From Fermentibacter sp963718745 [NCBI: Candidatus Fermentibacterota bacterium] (GTDB taxonomy: Bacteria > Fermentibacterota > Fermentibacteria > Fermentibacterales), in assembly GCA_963718745.1 (NCBI GenBank), contig OY970370.1, forward strand, positions 1,674,001 to 1,738,000: a stretch of DNA of 64,000 nt, read 5' to 3'. The position numbers and the translations under genes were made by a program. Below the pieces are notes generated by a model that was not told the origin of the DNA, did not search any database, and saw nothing but the letters and a program-made list of their open reading frames with translations. Each line of letters begins with the position of its first letter. Position 1 is the first letter of the stretch. Of this stretch, positions 7,609-15,708 are shown in pieces.

Positions 7609-9056
7609 TACACTCCTCCGCGGCCGAAGAATACGACCGGGATGGTCTTCAGCAGAAGCCTGATGTTCAGACCCACCGTCCTCTTCAGAGCATAGCAAAG
7701 GTCCAGGAACTGGGCTGCATCGAAGGGCAGCCTGCTCCTGCCGTAGACCTGCCAGATCCCCGTGAGGCCCGGCCTGACCGAGAAGCGGAACTTCTGCCAC
7801 TCGCGGTAGTAGCTCATCTCGTATGCTATGCAGGGCCTGGGTCCGACGAGGCTCATGTCGCCGCGCAGGACGTTCAGGAGCTGGGGCAGTTCGTCTATCG
7901 AAGTGCGCCTCATGATCCTGCCGATCCATGTCACTCGGTTGTCGTCCCTCATCTTGAAGCCGCTCCCGCCATCATCGGCATCCGCGGCTATGCCCCTGGC
8001 GTACTTGTCGAAATAGTCCCTGTGGGCCTTCACGTTCGACGACGTGGTGTCCCGCATCGACCTGAACTTGAGGAAGACGAACGGCCTGCCGTCCAGTCCT
8101 ATCCTCTTCTGCCTGAAGAAGACGGGTCCGGGGCTGGTGGTCCTTATCACTACCGCGAGCACGGCGAAGAGAGGCAGCAGCACCAGCAGGGCCAGCGCGG
8201 AGAAGACCACGTCCACTACCCTCCACAGGCGCTCGCCCGCCCGGGACATCGGCGGGGTGAAGAAGACTAGGGCCGGCCGCTCCAGGAAGCTTATCCACGA
8301 GTCGAAGTAGCCCAGATTCTCGAAGATGGATGAGTAGAAGCTGAGAGAAACGCCCTCGTTGAAGCACTCGATGATGAAAGGCGCAATCGTGTCGAAATCG
8401 GTTTCGTCGATCGCGATGCACAGGTCGTCGCAGCCCCGCTCGCGCATCCACGAGCGGTACTGCCGCAGCTTCTCGCCGACATCGACGGGGCCCGGGGCGT
8501 CACACGCCTGGAAGTCGAGGAAATGCCGGTACAGCGGTGACTTGGCCAGCATGCCGCCCACGCGGGCGACCGTCTCCTGTTCTCCGCAGGCGAAGATGCT
8601 CAAAGGCGGGATGCGCACGATCCCGAGCTTCGAGAGGAATACGACGAACACAGGAAGCAGGAATCTCAGGAGGATCGAGATCCCGCTCCAGAAGATGAAG
8701 GTCATGACGATTACGAGACGGCTGTGGATGAACCAGCAGGAGGGCAGCCTGAAGATGAACACGGCTATCACGTAGATGATCGTGACTATCAGAGCGATCC
8801 GGATGAGTCTGTACGCGAGCAGGGATCTGTTGACGCATGTCCTGGCGTGATAGACGCTCTCCATGTCGGAGAGGAGGAGGGCGAGAACCGAATAGAACGC
8901 CCAGGTCCCGAGGAAGGGCATGCAGTTCCCGAGCGAATCCGGACCCAGCCTGAGCATGCCGGCGACGACCAGCGCAACTGCGATGGAGATCGAATCGAAG
9001 ACGAAGCTCAGGACGCTGTAAACGCCGTCGAGCCGCATCCCCTTCTCGCGTCCCAT
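7608..9056 (-). CDS. Polyprenyl-phosphate sugar-1-phosphate transferase (WbaP/EpsE-like)
   Basis: 482 residues: about four N-terminal membrane segments (to roughly residue 150), a nucleotide-binding-like middle, one more membrane helix (VVFSALALLVLLPLFAVLAVV), and the catalytic domain at the C-terminus with FFRQKRIGLDGRPFVFLKFR, IDELPQLLNVLRGDMSLVGPRP and RPGLTGIWQVYGRS. Enzymes of this class transfer a sugar-1-phosphate to undecaprenyl phosphate and begin exopolysaccharide or O-antigen repeat synthesis. It directly abuts the O-antigen-ligase-type gene upstream, with no gap, so both are one operon with the long GreA protein. Confidence 0.88.
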   Translation of the reverse strand: MGREKGMRLDGVYSVLSFVFDSISIAVALVVAGMLRLGPDSLGNCMPFLGTWAFYSVLALLLSDMESVYHARTCVNRSLLAYRLIRIALIVTIIYVIAVFIFRLPSCWFIHSRLVIVMTFIFWSGISILLRFLLPVFVVFLSKLGIVRIPPLSIFACGEQETVARVGGMLAKSPLYRHFLDFQACDAPGPVDVGEKLRQYRSWMRERGCDDLCIAIDETDFDTIAPFIIECFNEGVSLSFYSSIFENLGYFDSWISFLERPALVFFTPPMSRAGERLWRVVDVVFSALALLVLLPLFAVLAVVIRTTSPGPVFFRQKRIGLDGRPFVFLKFRSMRDTTSSNVKAHRDYFDKYARGIAADADDGGSGFKMRDDNRVTWIGRIMRRTSIDELPQLLNVLRGDMSLVGPRPCIAYEMSYYREWQKFRFSVRPGLTGIWQVYGRSRLPFDAAQFLDLCYALKRTVGLNIRLLLKTIPVVFFGRGGV

Positions 9057-10577
9057 CTACTCTCCCCGCAGCTTTTCCCGAGTATCGGAGTTCGCCGGAC
9101 CGGCCCCGTCGCCGGGACAGGGTGCGGATTCCGCCCTCGTGGAGGAAAGCGAGATCATAGCGCCTATCCCCAGCCAGAAGAAAGCATTGATCTGGGGCCA
9201 TCGGAGCAGATGGTCCACGAGCTGGTGCCCTGCGAAACCCGAAAGCGCGCAGACTATCGCCGCCTCGGGCATCCGGGCGCTCCTGCGCATCGAGACGACG
9301 ATGGCCCGCAGCACGGCCCAGCAGAGGAGGCCGAGTGATGCGACCGAGAGTATCCCGCCCTTCACCGCCTGGTTGAGGAAGAGGCTGTTCCCTCCGCCGA
9401 AGTAGGGGATGTCGGTCGTGGAGATGGTATGGCGGATGTCCCAGAATGTGTAGATCTGCGTCCTGCCGGTGAAGAACCCCAGCGCACCCCATCCCACCCC
9501 GGTCCACGGGTGCTGGAGGAAGGTGTTCCAGAAGCTCCTGTATGTGATGTAGCGATGGACCAGGGTCGGCTGGCTCACGACGTCCGAAGGGGAGGTGACC
9601 AGGCTGAGCTGCCTCGCGAAGGTGCCCGAGTTGCTCGCCATGACATAGATGACGACCGCGACGAAGGCGGCCGGGAGGATTGGTCTGTTCCGGAATCTGG
9701 CTATCAGCACCAGTACGGAACCGAGGACGGTCATGAGGAATCCGCCCCTCGAGAACGTGTAGAGCGTCGCCATGAAACCCAGCACGAAGGCTGACAGAGA
9801 GATCGCCCGCCAGATCCTGTCCCTCTCGTGCAGGAACAGCCCCAGCGCAACCGGGACCGTGAGCTCGAGGAATCCCGCGTAGACGTTGGCCCCCGGGAAG
9901 GTGGCCTCGATCCTGTCCCTGAACACGTAACCTATCACCACATCCACGCGGCTGAAGCCGGTCGTCCCGAGGTACTGCGCCACTCCGACGGCGCCGAGCA
10001 CCAGGAGCGAGAGGACCGTGCTGCGCACCAGGCGGATCGCCATGCGTTCCGTGCGGAGCTGGTCGACCGCAACGAGCGCGAGCGGCATGAACAGGAAGAG
10101 GCTCCAGCCCTCCCGGACCGCGTTCCAGAAGTGCTGGCCCACTACCTGCACCGAGACGGCCATGCTCACGACCTGCAGCAGAGCCGCGGCCATGGCAATG
10201 CCGAGACCCGCCCTCCACGGGATGCGGAACGGTTCGTCCCGGACGATCTTCTCGAGGAGCCACAGGATCGTCACCGCAAAGCTGAAAAGCGTCGCGACCG
10301 TAGGCTGGAACGGGCCGATCGAGAAATCGGCGTTTCCGAAGCCGAACACGAGCGGGGCTATGAAAAGGAGGTCCACCGCCCGGAAACCAGACATCACTGA
10401 GATCGGAACGAGCACCGCCGCACAGGCGCCTGCGAGCCGGAGATGTCCCGGGACCATCACGTAGAGCCACATGTAGAGGAGCGCTGCGCCAGCGATAATC
10501 GCGATCCAGAGGGGCTTCGACCTGACGGCGGGTGCCATCCCGGTACATCCGTCCGCCCGAGCCCGGTTCCCCTGCAT
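9057..10577 (-). CDS. O-antigen ligase/polymerase-family membrane protein
   Basis: 506 residues with 10-12 membrane segments and the Wzy_C-type block LYTFSRGGFLMTVLGSVLVL followed by a large outside loop (HPWTGVGWGALGFF). The family polymerises or ligates lipid-linked sugar repeats at the outer face of the inner membrane. The ATG at 10577 shares a base with the stop of the zinc-ribbon gene; a second in-frame Met at residue 14 is also possible. Next to the sugar-phosphate transferase it is a plausible Wzy-type polymerase or ligase of an exopolysaccharide. Confidence 0.82.
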   Translation of the reverse strand: MQGNRARADGCTGMAPAVRSKPLWIAIIAGAALLYMWLYVMVPGHLRLAGACAAVLVPISVMSGFRAVDLLFIAPLVFGFGNADFSIGPFQPTVATLFSFAVTILWLLEKIVRDEPFRIPWRAGLGIAMAAALLQVVSMAVSVQVVGQHFWNAVREGWSLFLFMPLALVAVDQLRTERMAIRLVRSTVLSLLVLGAVGVAQYLGTTGFSRVDVVIGYVFRDRIEATFPGANVYAGFLELTVPVALGLFLHERDRIWRAISLSAFVLGFMATLYTFSRGGFLMTVLGSVLVLIARFRNRPILPAAFVAVVIYVMASNSGTFARQLSLVTSPSDVVSQPTLVHRYITYRSFWNTFLQHPWTGVGWGALGFFTGRTQIYTFWDIRHTISTTDIPYFGGGNSLFLNQAVKGGILSVASLGLLCWAVLRAIVVSMRRSARMPEAAIVCALSGFAGHQLVDHLLRWPQINAFFWLGIGAMISLSSTRAESAPCPGDGAGPANSDTREKLRGE

Positions 10578-10861
10578 CAGCCCCTTCCGCCGAAGAGGCC
10601 CAGGAACTTCGACCTGGCGTCGTCCGAGCCGGCGGCTTCGCCACCGTCACGCTTCGCATTCAGCGGCTCGAACTCCTCGCAGAAGTTCCTGTGGACCGGA
10701 TCGGCCGGCTGTTCCGACGTCGACGAGATGCACCTGCGGGTCGAGACCACGTACAGCCTGCACTGGCTGCAGGAGTGGAGGTATCTGCCGCAGCCCTCGC
10801 AGACGGCTCCGAAGGATCCCTTCGGGAAGGCGCCCTCCGCTCCGCAGTGGGAGCAGATCAT
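10577..10861 (-). CDS. Small zinc-ribbon protein
   Basis: 94 residues with C-x2-C at positions 3-6, C-x2-C at 21-24 and C-x2-C at 31-34, a typical zinc-ribbon layout, followed by two further Cys and a disordered tail. I do not recognise a specific family. Its ATG overlaps the TGA of the GreA-like gene (ATGA) and its own stop overlaps the ligase start, so it is a firm operon member. It may be an RNA polymerase- or ribosome-associated accessory protein, given the GreA partner; that is inference. Confidence 0.65.
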   Translation of the reverse strand: MICSHCGAEGAFPKGSFGAVCEGCGRYLHSCSQCRLYVVSTRRCISSTSEQPADPVHRNFCEEFEPLNAKRDGGEAAGSDDARSKFLGLFGGRG

Positions 10862-12915
10862 GCATCCTCCCCGGCAGGCAGGATCCGGATCGACTCCACC
10901 GTGAACACCCCGTCCCGGCCGGGGAGCTCGATGAGTTCGCCGGGGTGTCTTCCCAGGAGGGCCGAACCGAGGGGTGCGAGGTAGTTGACCCTGCCCTCCT
11001 CGGGCCTGGCTTCGAGGGGGCCCACCAGATCGATGACTGCCTTTCCCGCGACTCCCGCGAGGCTCACGGACGTCCCGGGGGAGCTCACCGAGGTGACGAG
11101 ATCATTCATGGGGTATGGCCTCAGCCTGCTGAACTCGTCCGACCACCGGGCCATCCTCTCCAGGAGGAGGTCCCTTCTCTCGAGGGCGGCCTTGTATTCT
11201 GCATTTTCCGAGAGATCGCCGTGGGAGGCGGCTTCGCCGACCGAGGCGGCGGCAGCGGGAATCTCCACCGTCCGGAGTTTCTCGAGAGCGTCGGCCCTCC
11301 TCCTGATGGCGAGAGGGCTGTCGAACACGTAGTCGGACTCCCAGAAGAAATACGTCCTGCCCGAGTCGGCGCTCCGGCCCGAGGACTCGCGGCGGATCTC
11401 GAGGCAGAGCCCCGCCTCGTGCGCCGGCCCGCACCCACCCAGGATATCGGAGAGGTTCGCGAGCTTTCTCGCGTCTAGGTTCTTCAGAAGTACCCTCAGC
11501 TCATCGCCTGCGCGCTCCACTATCATCCTCGATGCCCTCCGCTGGCTGTCGGCCCTGCCTCTGGGAATCGCATCGAGCGCGGCCCTGATGATGGCCGTGG
11601 TCTCCTCCGGAGAATCCAGCCCGCGGTCCAGCAGGACCGAGGACGCCCAGAGGAGGAGATCGGGGTCGGTGCCTGCGAAGACTATCCCGCGCAGGTAGGT
11701 ACCGGCCCATCCGGGGTGCGTGCGGGCCGCCGCCTCCAGGAGCATGGGCCTCTGGCCGGCGGGAAGCTGCTCCACCATCTCCTCGAGGGCTGCAGGGTCT
11801 GCGGTCTTCGTCCAGCGGGACAGGTAGTCCTTCCGGCACTTCGGCGCGGAGATCTCCGAGAGCGCCTGCAGGGCGCGCATGGGCACCGGATCGACGAGGT
11901 CGGAGAGGATCGGGTCCGGTTCGTCCCCGGAGGCCTGGGCCAGCAGCCACGCGAGCTCGTACCTGGCGCCCGACTCGACGCTCCTGAGGTCCGGCATGTC
12001 CTGGAGCAGGGCGTGCGCGGACGCCTTCTGCTCTCCGGCCGGGGTCGCCTTGAGGAGCGCCGCCGCCCGTTCGACCCTTGCGGCGAGAGGCTGCCTCTGG
12101 AGCAGGGTCGCCCGGAGGGCCTCCTCGAGGCCGCCCTTGTGCAGCATCTCGATGGTATCCGGTCCCTCCATCATGCCCGGAGAGGCCTTCGCGGCATCTC
12201 TCAGGGCCTTCCATATCTCCGGCGCCTGACGTCCGAGCACGGGCGCGAGGGACTGCCTGTCCACGGAGCCCCCGTTCTCCTCCAGGAGCCTCTCCAGGAG
12301 GGCACCCGGGTCGGCGCACAGCCTCGAGAACGCGGCCGGATCCTTCCGTCCCAGGACCGCTACGCTGCCCGTCGCGATGGGCGAACTGGTCTCCACCAGG
12401 TTGTCGAGCGGGATGTCGAAGTTGTGGTTGGAATCGAAATCCAGAACGGCCGATGTCCGGCTCAGGCGGCGTATCAGCCCGGGACCGTAGATCCTGTGCA
12501 GGACCCAGTTCCCCTCGTCGAAGCGCAGGAGCCTGGAGAGGATGCCCCATGCCTTGGAGACATCGCAGCCGGGCCGGTCGAGGCCGGAATCGGACAGGAA
12601 GCGCTCGAGCGGACCGAGCATTATGTGCCTGTCCCGGAGCAGCTCCACGAGGTGCTCCCGGAGGAATTCGTTCGTGCCGAAGTGAGGCGCAGCCGACTCG
12701 ACGAGGGCGGCCATCCTCGAAGGGTCCGCGGCCTCCATCTCATCGACCGCGATTTCGAGCAGTCCGGCGGCCAGGCCCCCGGCGCCCGACCTGACAAGGG
12801 TCTCGAGGAGGGCCGATGCCTCCGCAGGTTCCAGGGATGAGGGCAGCATGTCGAGCCAGAGGCCTTCCAGCTCCTCAAAACTCCCGGCGGCAGCAAGATC
12901 GTCGAGTCTGGACAA
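10858..12915 (-). CDS. Long GreA/GreB-type transcription elongation factor
   Basis: 685 residues, against about 158 for ordinary GreA. Roughly residues 525-685 are the GreA domain: a coiled coil with the tip motif HGDLSENAEYKAALE, whose acidic residues reach the RNA polymerase active site, then the FKBP-like end (YLAPLGSALLGRHPGELIELP). The first 500 residues are helical repeats (HEAT/TPR-like by eye). Fused GreA proteins of this size are known from Chlamydiae and some spirochaetes. It would rescue backtracked polymerase; the N-terminal part may add a partner contact. It heads a coupled operon with a zinc ribbon and two polysaccharide genes. Confidence 0.82.
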   Translation of the reverse strand: MSRLDDLAAAGSFEELEGLWLDMLPSSLEPAEASALLETLVRSGAGGLAAGLLEIAVDEMEAADPSRMAALVESAAPHFGTNEFLREHLVELLRDRHIMLGPLERFLSDSGLDRPGCDVSKAWGILSRLLRFDEGNWVLHRIYGPGLIRRLSRTSAVLDFDSNHNFDIPLDNLVETSSPIATGSVAVLGRKDPAAFSRLCADPGALLERLLEENGGSVDRQSLAPVLGRQAPEIWKALRDAAKASPGMMEGPDTIEMLHKGGLEEALRATLLQRQPLAARVERAAALLKATPAGEQKASAHALLQDMPDLRSVESGARYELAWLLAQASGDEPDPILSDLVDPVPMRALQALSEISAPKCRKDYLSRWTKTADPAALEEMVEQLPAGQRPMLLEAAARTHPGWAGTYLRGIVFAGTDPDLLLWASSVLLDRGLDSPEETTAIIRAALDAIPRGRADSQRRASRMIVERAGDELRVLLKNLDARKLANLSDILGGCGPAHEAGLCLEIRRESSGRSADSGRTYFFWESDYVFDSPLAIRRRADALEKLRTVEIPAAAASVGEAASHGDLSENAEYKAALERRDLLLERMARWSDEFSRLRPYPMNDLVTSVSSPGTSVSLAGVAGKAVIDLVGPLEARPEEGRVNYLAPLGSALLGRHPGELIELPGRDGVFTVESIRILPAGEDA

Positions 12916-12999
12916 GTGAACTCCCCCGTCTTAGAGATAAGCGTCTGGAAAATAGCGGAGAAGGCCCGCTCGGGGAAGCACTCAGGGAAGGGAGCCGGG

Positions 13000-13881
13000 A
13001 TGAACAGGAGACAGTTCTTCAGGAAGGCCGGCAAGGCCGGCGCAGCCGCGGTCCTCGGTTCAGTGGCGGGCGGCATCTTCGCGGGCAGGGCATCCGCCGG
13101 CGAGTGGGAGCAGGGAGCCGTCGAACACTGGGATTCCGGTCTGTTCCGCCAGGACAACGTCGACATAGGCCTCGAGGCTGAAGGCATCGTGAGAGCCAGG
13201 ATCGACGGAGAATGGCTGGAATTCCCCAGGACTCCGCTGCCCCAGGGCTTCCTAGACTGGAACCTCAACGCCCGTATCGACATGCTCGCCTCCATCGGGG
13301 ATCTGATGAGGGGCGGCGGTGGTGAAGGACCCTCTCTTGCGGGACCGCACAATGCAGCCATGGCGACGACCTCCGCCCGGCGCCGCGACAGCATGCTGGT
13401 TATAAACAACGCCTTCAAGGGCATCGGGATGTGCCCGACCCGGGACAAAGTGAAGGATCTGATCCAGCACATGCGCGACACGGTCGAGGCTCCGATGCCC
13501 GAGAAGCTCGGCACGCTGACATCCCTGTACGCCGATTCCGGGAACTTCGACCATACCAGGCTGATAACGCTGGAGCTCTATGCCACGCCGAACTTCGAGA
13601 CCCACACATTCCTCAACCTCATGGAGAACCCGGCCACGTCGCTCGTCTACCTCGACAGCGTCTCGTACGAGGTGAGAGGGATAGCGGAGCTCGTCCACCC
13701 CGAGAACGCCGACGCGTCCGAGTACAGCCGCGACCTCGTGACTTACACGAACCTCGCCCACTCCTACTTCCACGGCGAGTTCCCCAGGCTGTTCCCCGGG
13801 ATAATAGTCCACGTGGTCGAGGTGTTCGACAACAGCCCGGGCTCCGGCCTCGGCGTCAGGGTGGCACCAGCCACGGTATAG
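13000..13881 (+). CDS. Tat-exported protein, possible FMN split-barrel (PNPOx-like)
   Basis: 293 residues from ATG 13000 (SD AGGGAAGGGAG). The N-terminus is a twin-arginine signal: MNRRQFFRK, then a hydrophobic Ala/Gly stretch ending ASA at about residue 33. The second half (HTRLITLELYATPNF, LNLMENPATSLVYLDS, YEVRGIAELVHPEN) reads like a pyridoxamine-phosphate-oxidase-type split barrel. Tat export fits a protein that folds with a flavin in the cytoplasm. Function unknown. The frame is open upstream to 12916 but the longer version would hide the Tat signal. It is followed 12 nt later by the HAD gene. Confidence 0.65.
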   Translation: MNRRQFFRKAGKAGAAAVLGSVAGGIFAGRASAGEWEQGAVEHWDSGLFRQDNVDIGLEAEGIVRARIDGEWLEFPRTPLPQGFLDWNLNARIDMLASIGDLMRGGGGEGPSLAGPHNAAMATTSARRRDSMLVINNAFKGIGMCPTRDKVKDLIQHMRDTVEAPMPEKLGTLTSLYADSGNFDHTRLITLELYATPNFETHTFLNLMENPATSLVYLDSVSYEVRGIAELVHPENADASEYSRDLVTYTNLAHSYFHGEFPRLFPGIIVHVVEVFDNSPGSGLGVRVAPATV

Positions 13882-13893
13882 GCCGGAGGCCGA

Positions 13894-14541
13894 TTGGCAA
13901 CCGTCTTCGTCGATCTCGACAGCACGCTGATAACGGGCTCCTCGGAGAAGTCCTTCTTCCTGCACCTCCTGCGCCGGGGAAGGCTGCGCCCGGGCGGGCT
14001 CTTCCGGTTCGCCCTCGGGTACCTGCTGCACCTGCCCCATACCATCGTCCACGGGCCGGGCTGGAACAGGCTGTACCTGAAGGGTCTCGATGCCGAGGCC
14101 GTGCGAGGTCTCGCAACGGGGTTCTCGCAGGGCTCGCTGGTCCCCAGGATCAGGCCGGCCGTCGCCGCCGAACTCGAAGGCCTCCGCACGGCGGGGGACT
14201 CTCTCATAATCCTGTCCGCCGCCCTGGAGTGGCTCGTCGAACCCCTGGGCAGGGCGGTCGGGGCGGACCGGGTGATCGGCAGCAGGCTGCAGGTCAGGGA
14301 CGGCCTGCTCACGGGCCGGCTGGACGGCGCGCGCCCGTTCGGAGAGGACAAGCTGGTGATCGTGAAGGAGACATGCGGACGTGAGGGCCTGGAACCGGAC
14401 GCGTGCACCGCATACGGCGACTCCTGGGCCGACCGTCACGTGCTGGGTTACTGCGGCACGGCCGTGGCCGTGAATCCGGGGCCGAAGCTTGCCGCGCTTG
14501 CGCGCGACCGCGGGTGGCGCATCATCGAGCCCCGGCGATGA
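13894..14541 (+). CDS. HAD-superfamily IB hydrolase (SerB-like phosphatase)
   Basis: 215 residues from a TTG start preceded by GGAGG. HAD motif I is DLDSTL (residues 6-11), motif II lies in IILSAALEW (Ser), and motif III/IV are EDK (around 152) and YGDSWADRHVL. The subfamily includes phosphoserine phosphatase and CicA-like enzymes of phospholipid or polysaccharide precursors. The stop overlaps the next ATG (ATGA), so it is coupled to the PP-loop ATPase. The substrate is not clear from the sequence. Confidence 0.83.
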   Translation: MATVFVDLDSTLITGSSEKSFFLHLLRRGRLRPGGLFRFALGYLLHLPHTIVHGPGWNRLYLKGLDAEAVRGLATGFSQGSLVPRIRPAVAAELEGLRTAGDSLIILSAALEWLVEPLGRAVGADRVIGSRLQVRDGLLTGRLDGARPFGEDKLVIVKETCGREGLEPDACTAYGDSWADRHVLGYCGTAVAVNPGPKLAALARDRGWRIIEPRR

Positions 14542-15494
14542 GCCGCAGGGCGAGGGGTCTGGGCGCATTCTCCGGCGGGCTCGACGGGCTGATCGCGGCG
14601 AAGCTCCTGGACGACATGGGCGTGGAGCTCCTGCTGGTGACGTTTTCGAGCCCCTACTTCAGCGCGGACCATGGGAGGGCCGGAGCCGCCCGGCTGGGCC
14701 TGCCCTGGCGCGAGGTCGACTTCACCGCAGAGATCATGGCGCTCCTGGCCGACCCTCCGAGCGGGTTCGGCTCCTGCCTCAACCCCTGCATCGACTGCCA
14801 TGCGGCCATGATCGCCAGGCTCGGCGGGATCATGCGCGAGGAGGGATTCGACTTCGTCTTCACCGGCGAGGTGCTCGGCCAGCGGCCGATGTCCCAGAGC
14901 TTTCCCTCGCTCAACCGCGTCGCGAAGCTCTCCGGCATCTCGGGAAGGCTCCTCAGGCCGCTCTCCGCGAAGCTGCTCGCTCCGACCATCCCGGAGGCCG
15001 AGGGGCTCGTCGACCGGGAGAGGCTCCTGGACCTGAGCGGCCGCGGCCGCAAGCCCCAGATGGCGCTGGCCGCACGATGGGGGCTCACCTTCCCGCCTCC
15101 CGCGGGGGGGTGCCTGCTCACGGACCAGGGCTACAGCAGGAGGCTGGGTGCGCTCCGGGACGCCGGTCTCCTGAGCCCCCTCAACTCGAGGCTGATACTG
15201 CACGGCCGGATGTTCCGGCTCGGACCGGGATCGTTCCTCGTGCTGGGCAGGGACGAGAAGGACAACCTCGCCCTGGAGACCCTCACGGGCGGAGCCGTGT
15301 TCACACCGCTGGACATCCCCGGCCCATCCGCCGTTCCCATCGGCGCTCCATCTCCTCCGGAAGCCGCCGCCCTGGTAGCGCTCTATTCACGCGGATCAGG
15401 TACCGGCAGCATGCGGATCGCAGCTCCGGACGGCACGGTCCTGTCGACCCTCCCCGCCGATGCCTCGATCGCCGAAAGTACAGTCATCCGCTGA
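14538..15494 (+). CDS. PP-loop ATPase, ThiI/MnmA-like (putative tRNA sulfurtransferase)
   Basis: 318 residues. The N-terminal PP-loop is SGGLDGLIAAKLL (the usual last Ser of SGGxDS is Gly). A Cys-rich block CLNPCIDCH and GEVLGQRPMSQ follow, as in the ThiI/MnmA group that adenylates and thiolates tRNA; the C-terminal third resembles the NFACT-R-like RNA-binding region seen in stand-alone homologues. The ATG lies inside the HAD gene stop (ATGA). Closest annotation in the literature is 'tRNA(5-methylaminomethyl-2-thiouridylate) methyltransferase-like', which is not a proven activity for this form. Confidence 0.7.
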   Translation: MSRRARGLGAFSGGLDGLIAAKLLDDMGVELLLVTFSSPYFSADHGRAGAARLGLPWREVDFTAEIMALLADPPSGFGSCLNPCIDCHAAMIARLGGIMREEGFDFVFTGEVLGQRPMSQSFPSLNRVAKLSGISGRLLRPLSAKLLAPTIPEAEGLVDRERLLDLSGRGRKPQMALAARWGLTFPPPAGGCLLTDQGYSRRLGALRDAGLLSPLNSRLILHGRMFRLGPGSFLVLGRDEKDNLALETLTGGAVFTPLDIPGPSAVPIGAPSPPEAAALVALYSRGSGTGSMRIAAPDGTVLSTLPADASIAESTVIR

Positions 15495-15502
15495 GCATTC
15501 CA

Positions 15503-15532
15503 TTGACCCTTGCTCCCCCGATTGTGTAAATT
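15503..15532 (+). promoter_or_regulatory. Promoter of the leader-peptide/ABC exporter operon
   Basis: TTGACC at 15503-15508 and TAAATT at 15527-15532 are 18 bp apart. The predicted start near 15540 leaves about 20 nt before the leader peptide's ATG, with an AGGGAGG SD at 15548-15554. The region is AT-rich relative to its surroundings and lies 8 nt after the PP-loop gene. Confidence 0.65.
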
Positions 15533-15561
15533 CACCGATTCTTACCCAGGGAGGCCGCAGT

Positions 15562-15588
15562 ATGATCAACAACGACACACACCTCTAG
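15562..15588 (+). CDS. Eight-residue leader peptide upstream of the ABC exporter
   Basis: ATG at 15562 to TAG at 15588 encodes MINNDTHL. A strong SD (AGGGAGG, 15548-15554) is spaced 7 nt from the ATG, and a good promoter lies just upstream, so the peptide is very likely translated. It ends 120 nt before the first ABC gene, with a stem-loop immediately after the stop codon. The layout copies ribosome-monitored leaders of drug-resistance genes, for example bmrB in front of the heterodimeric exporter bmrCD in Bacillus subtilis. The sequence has no runs of a single amino acid, so amino-acid starvation is a less likely signal than ribosome-targeting compounds; both points are inference. Confidence 0.6.
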   Translation: MINNDTHL

Positions 15589-15598
15589 CGGGGGCTCC

Positions 15599-15632
15599 TC
15601 AGCGCAGCTTCATCTCACGGGCTGACCGCTGA
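15599..15632 (+). promoter_or_regulatory. Stem-loop after the leader peptide (attenuator candidate)
   Basis: TCAGCGCAGC at 15599-15608 pairs with GCTG (15621-15624) and CGCTGA (15627-15632), with a two-base AC bulge and a 12-nt loop: ten base pairs in all. It begins 11 nt after the leader stop codon, so a ribosome stalled on the leader would cover or alter it. No U-run follows, so it may act on translation, pausing or RNA stability and not as a classical terminator. Confidence 0.45.
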
Positions 15633-15708
15633 AGGCAGCCGCACCGAGTCGAATCGGATCCATAATCCAGAACAAGGTTCAACTCAGGCCCCGACGGGAT
15701 AGGCTGCT

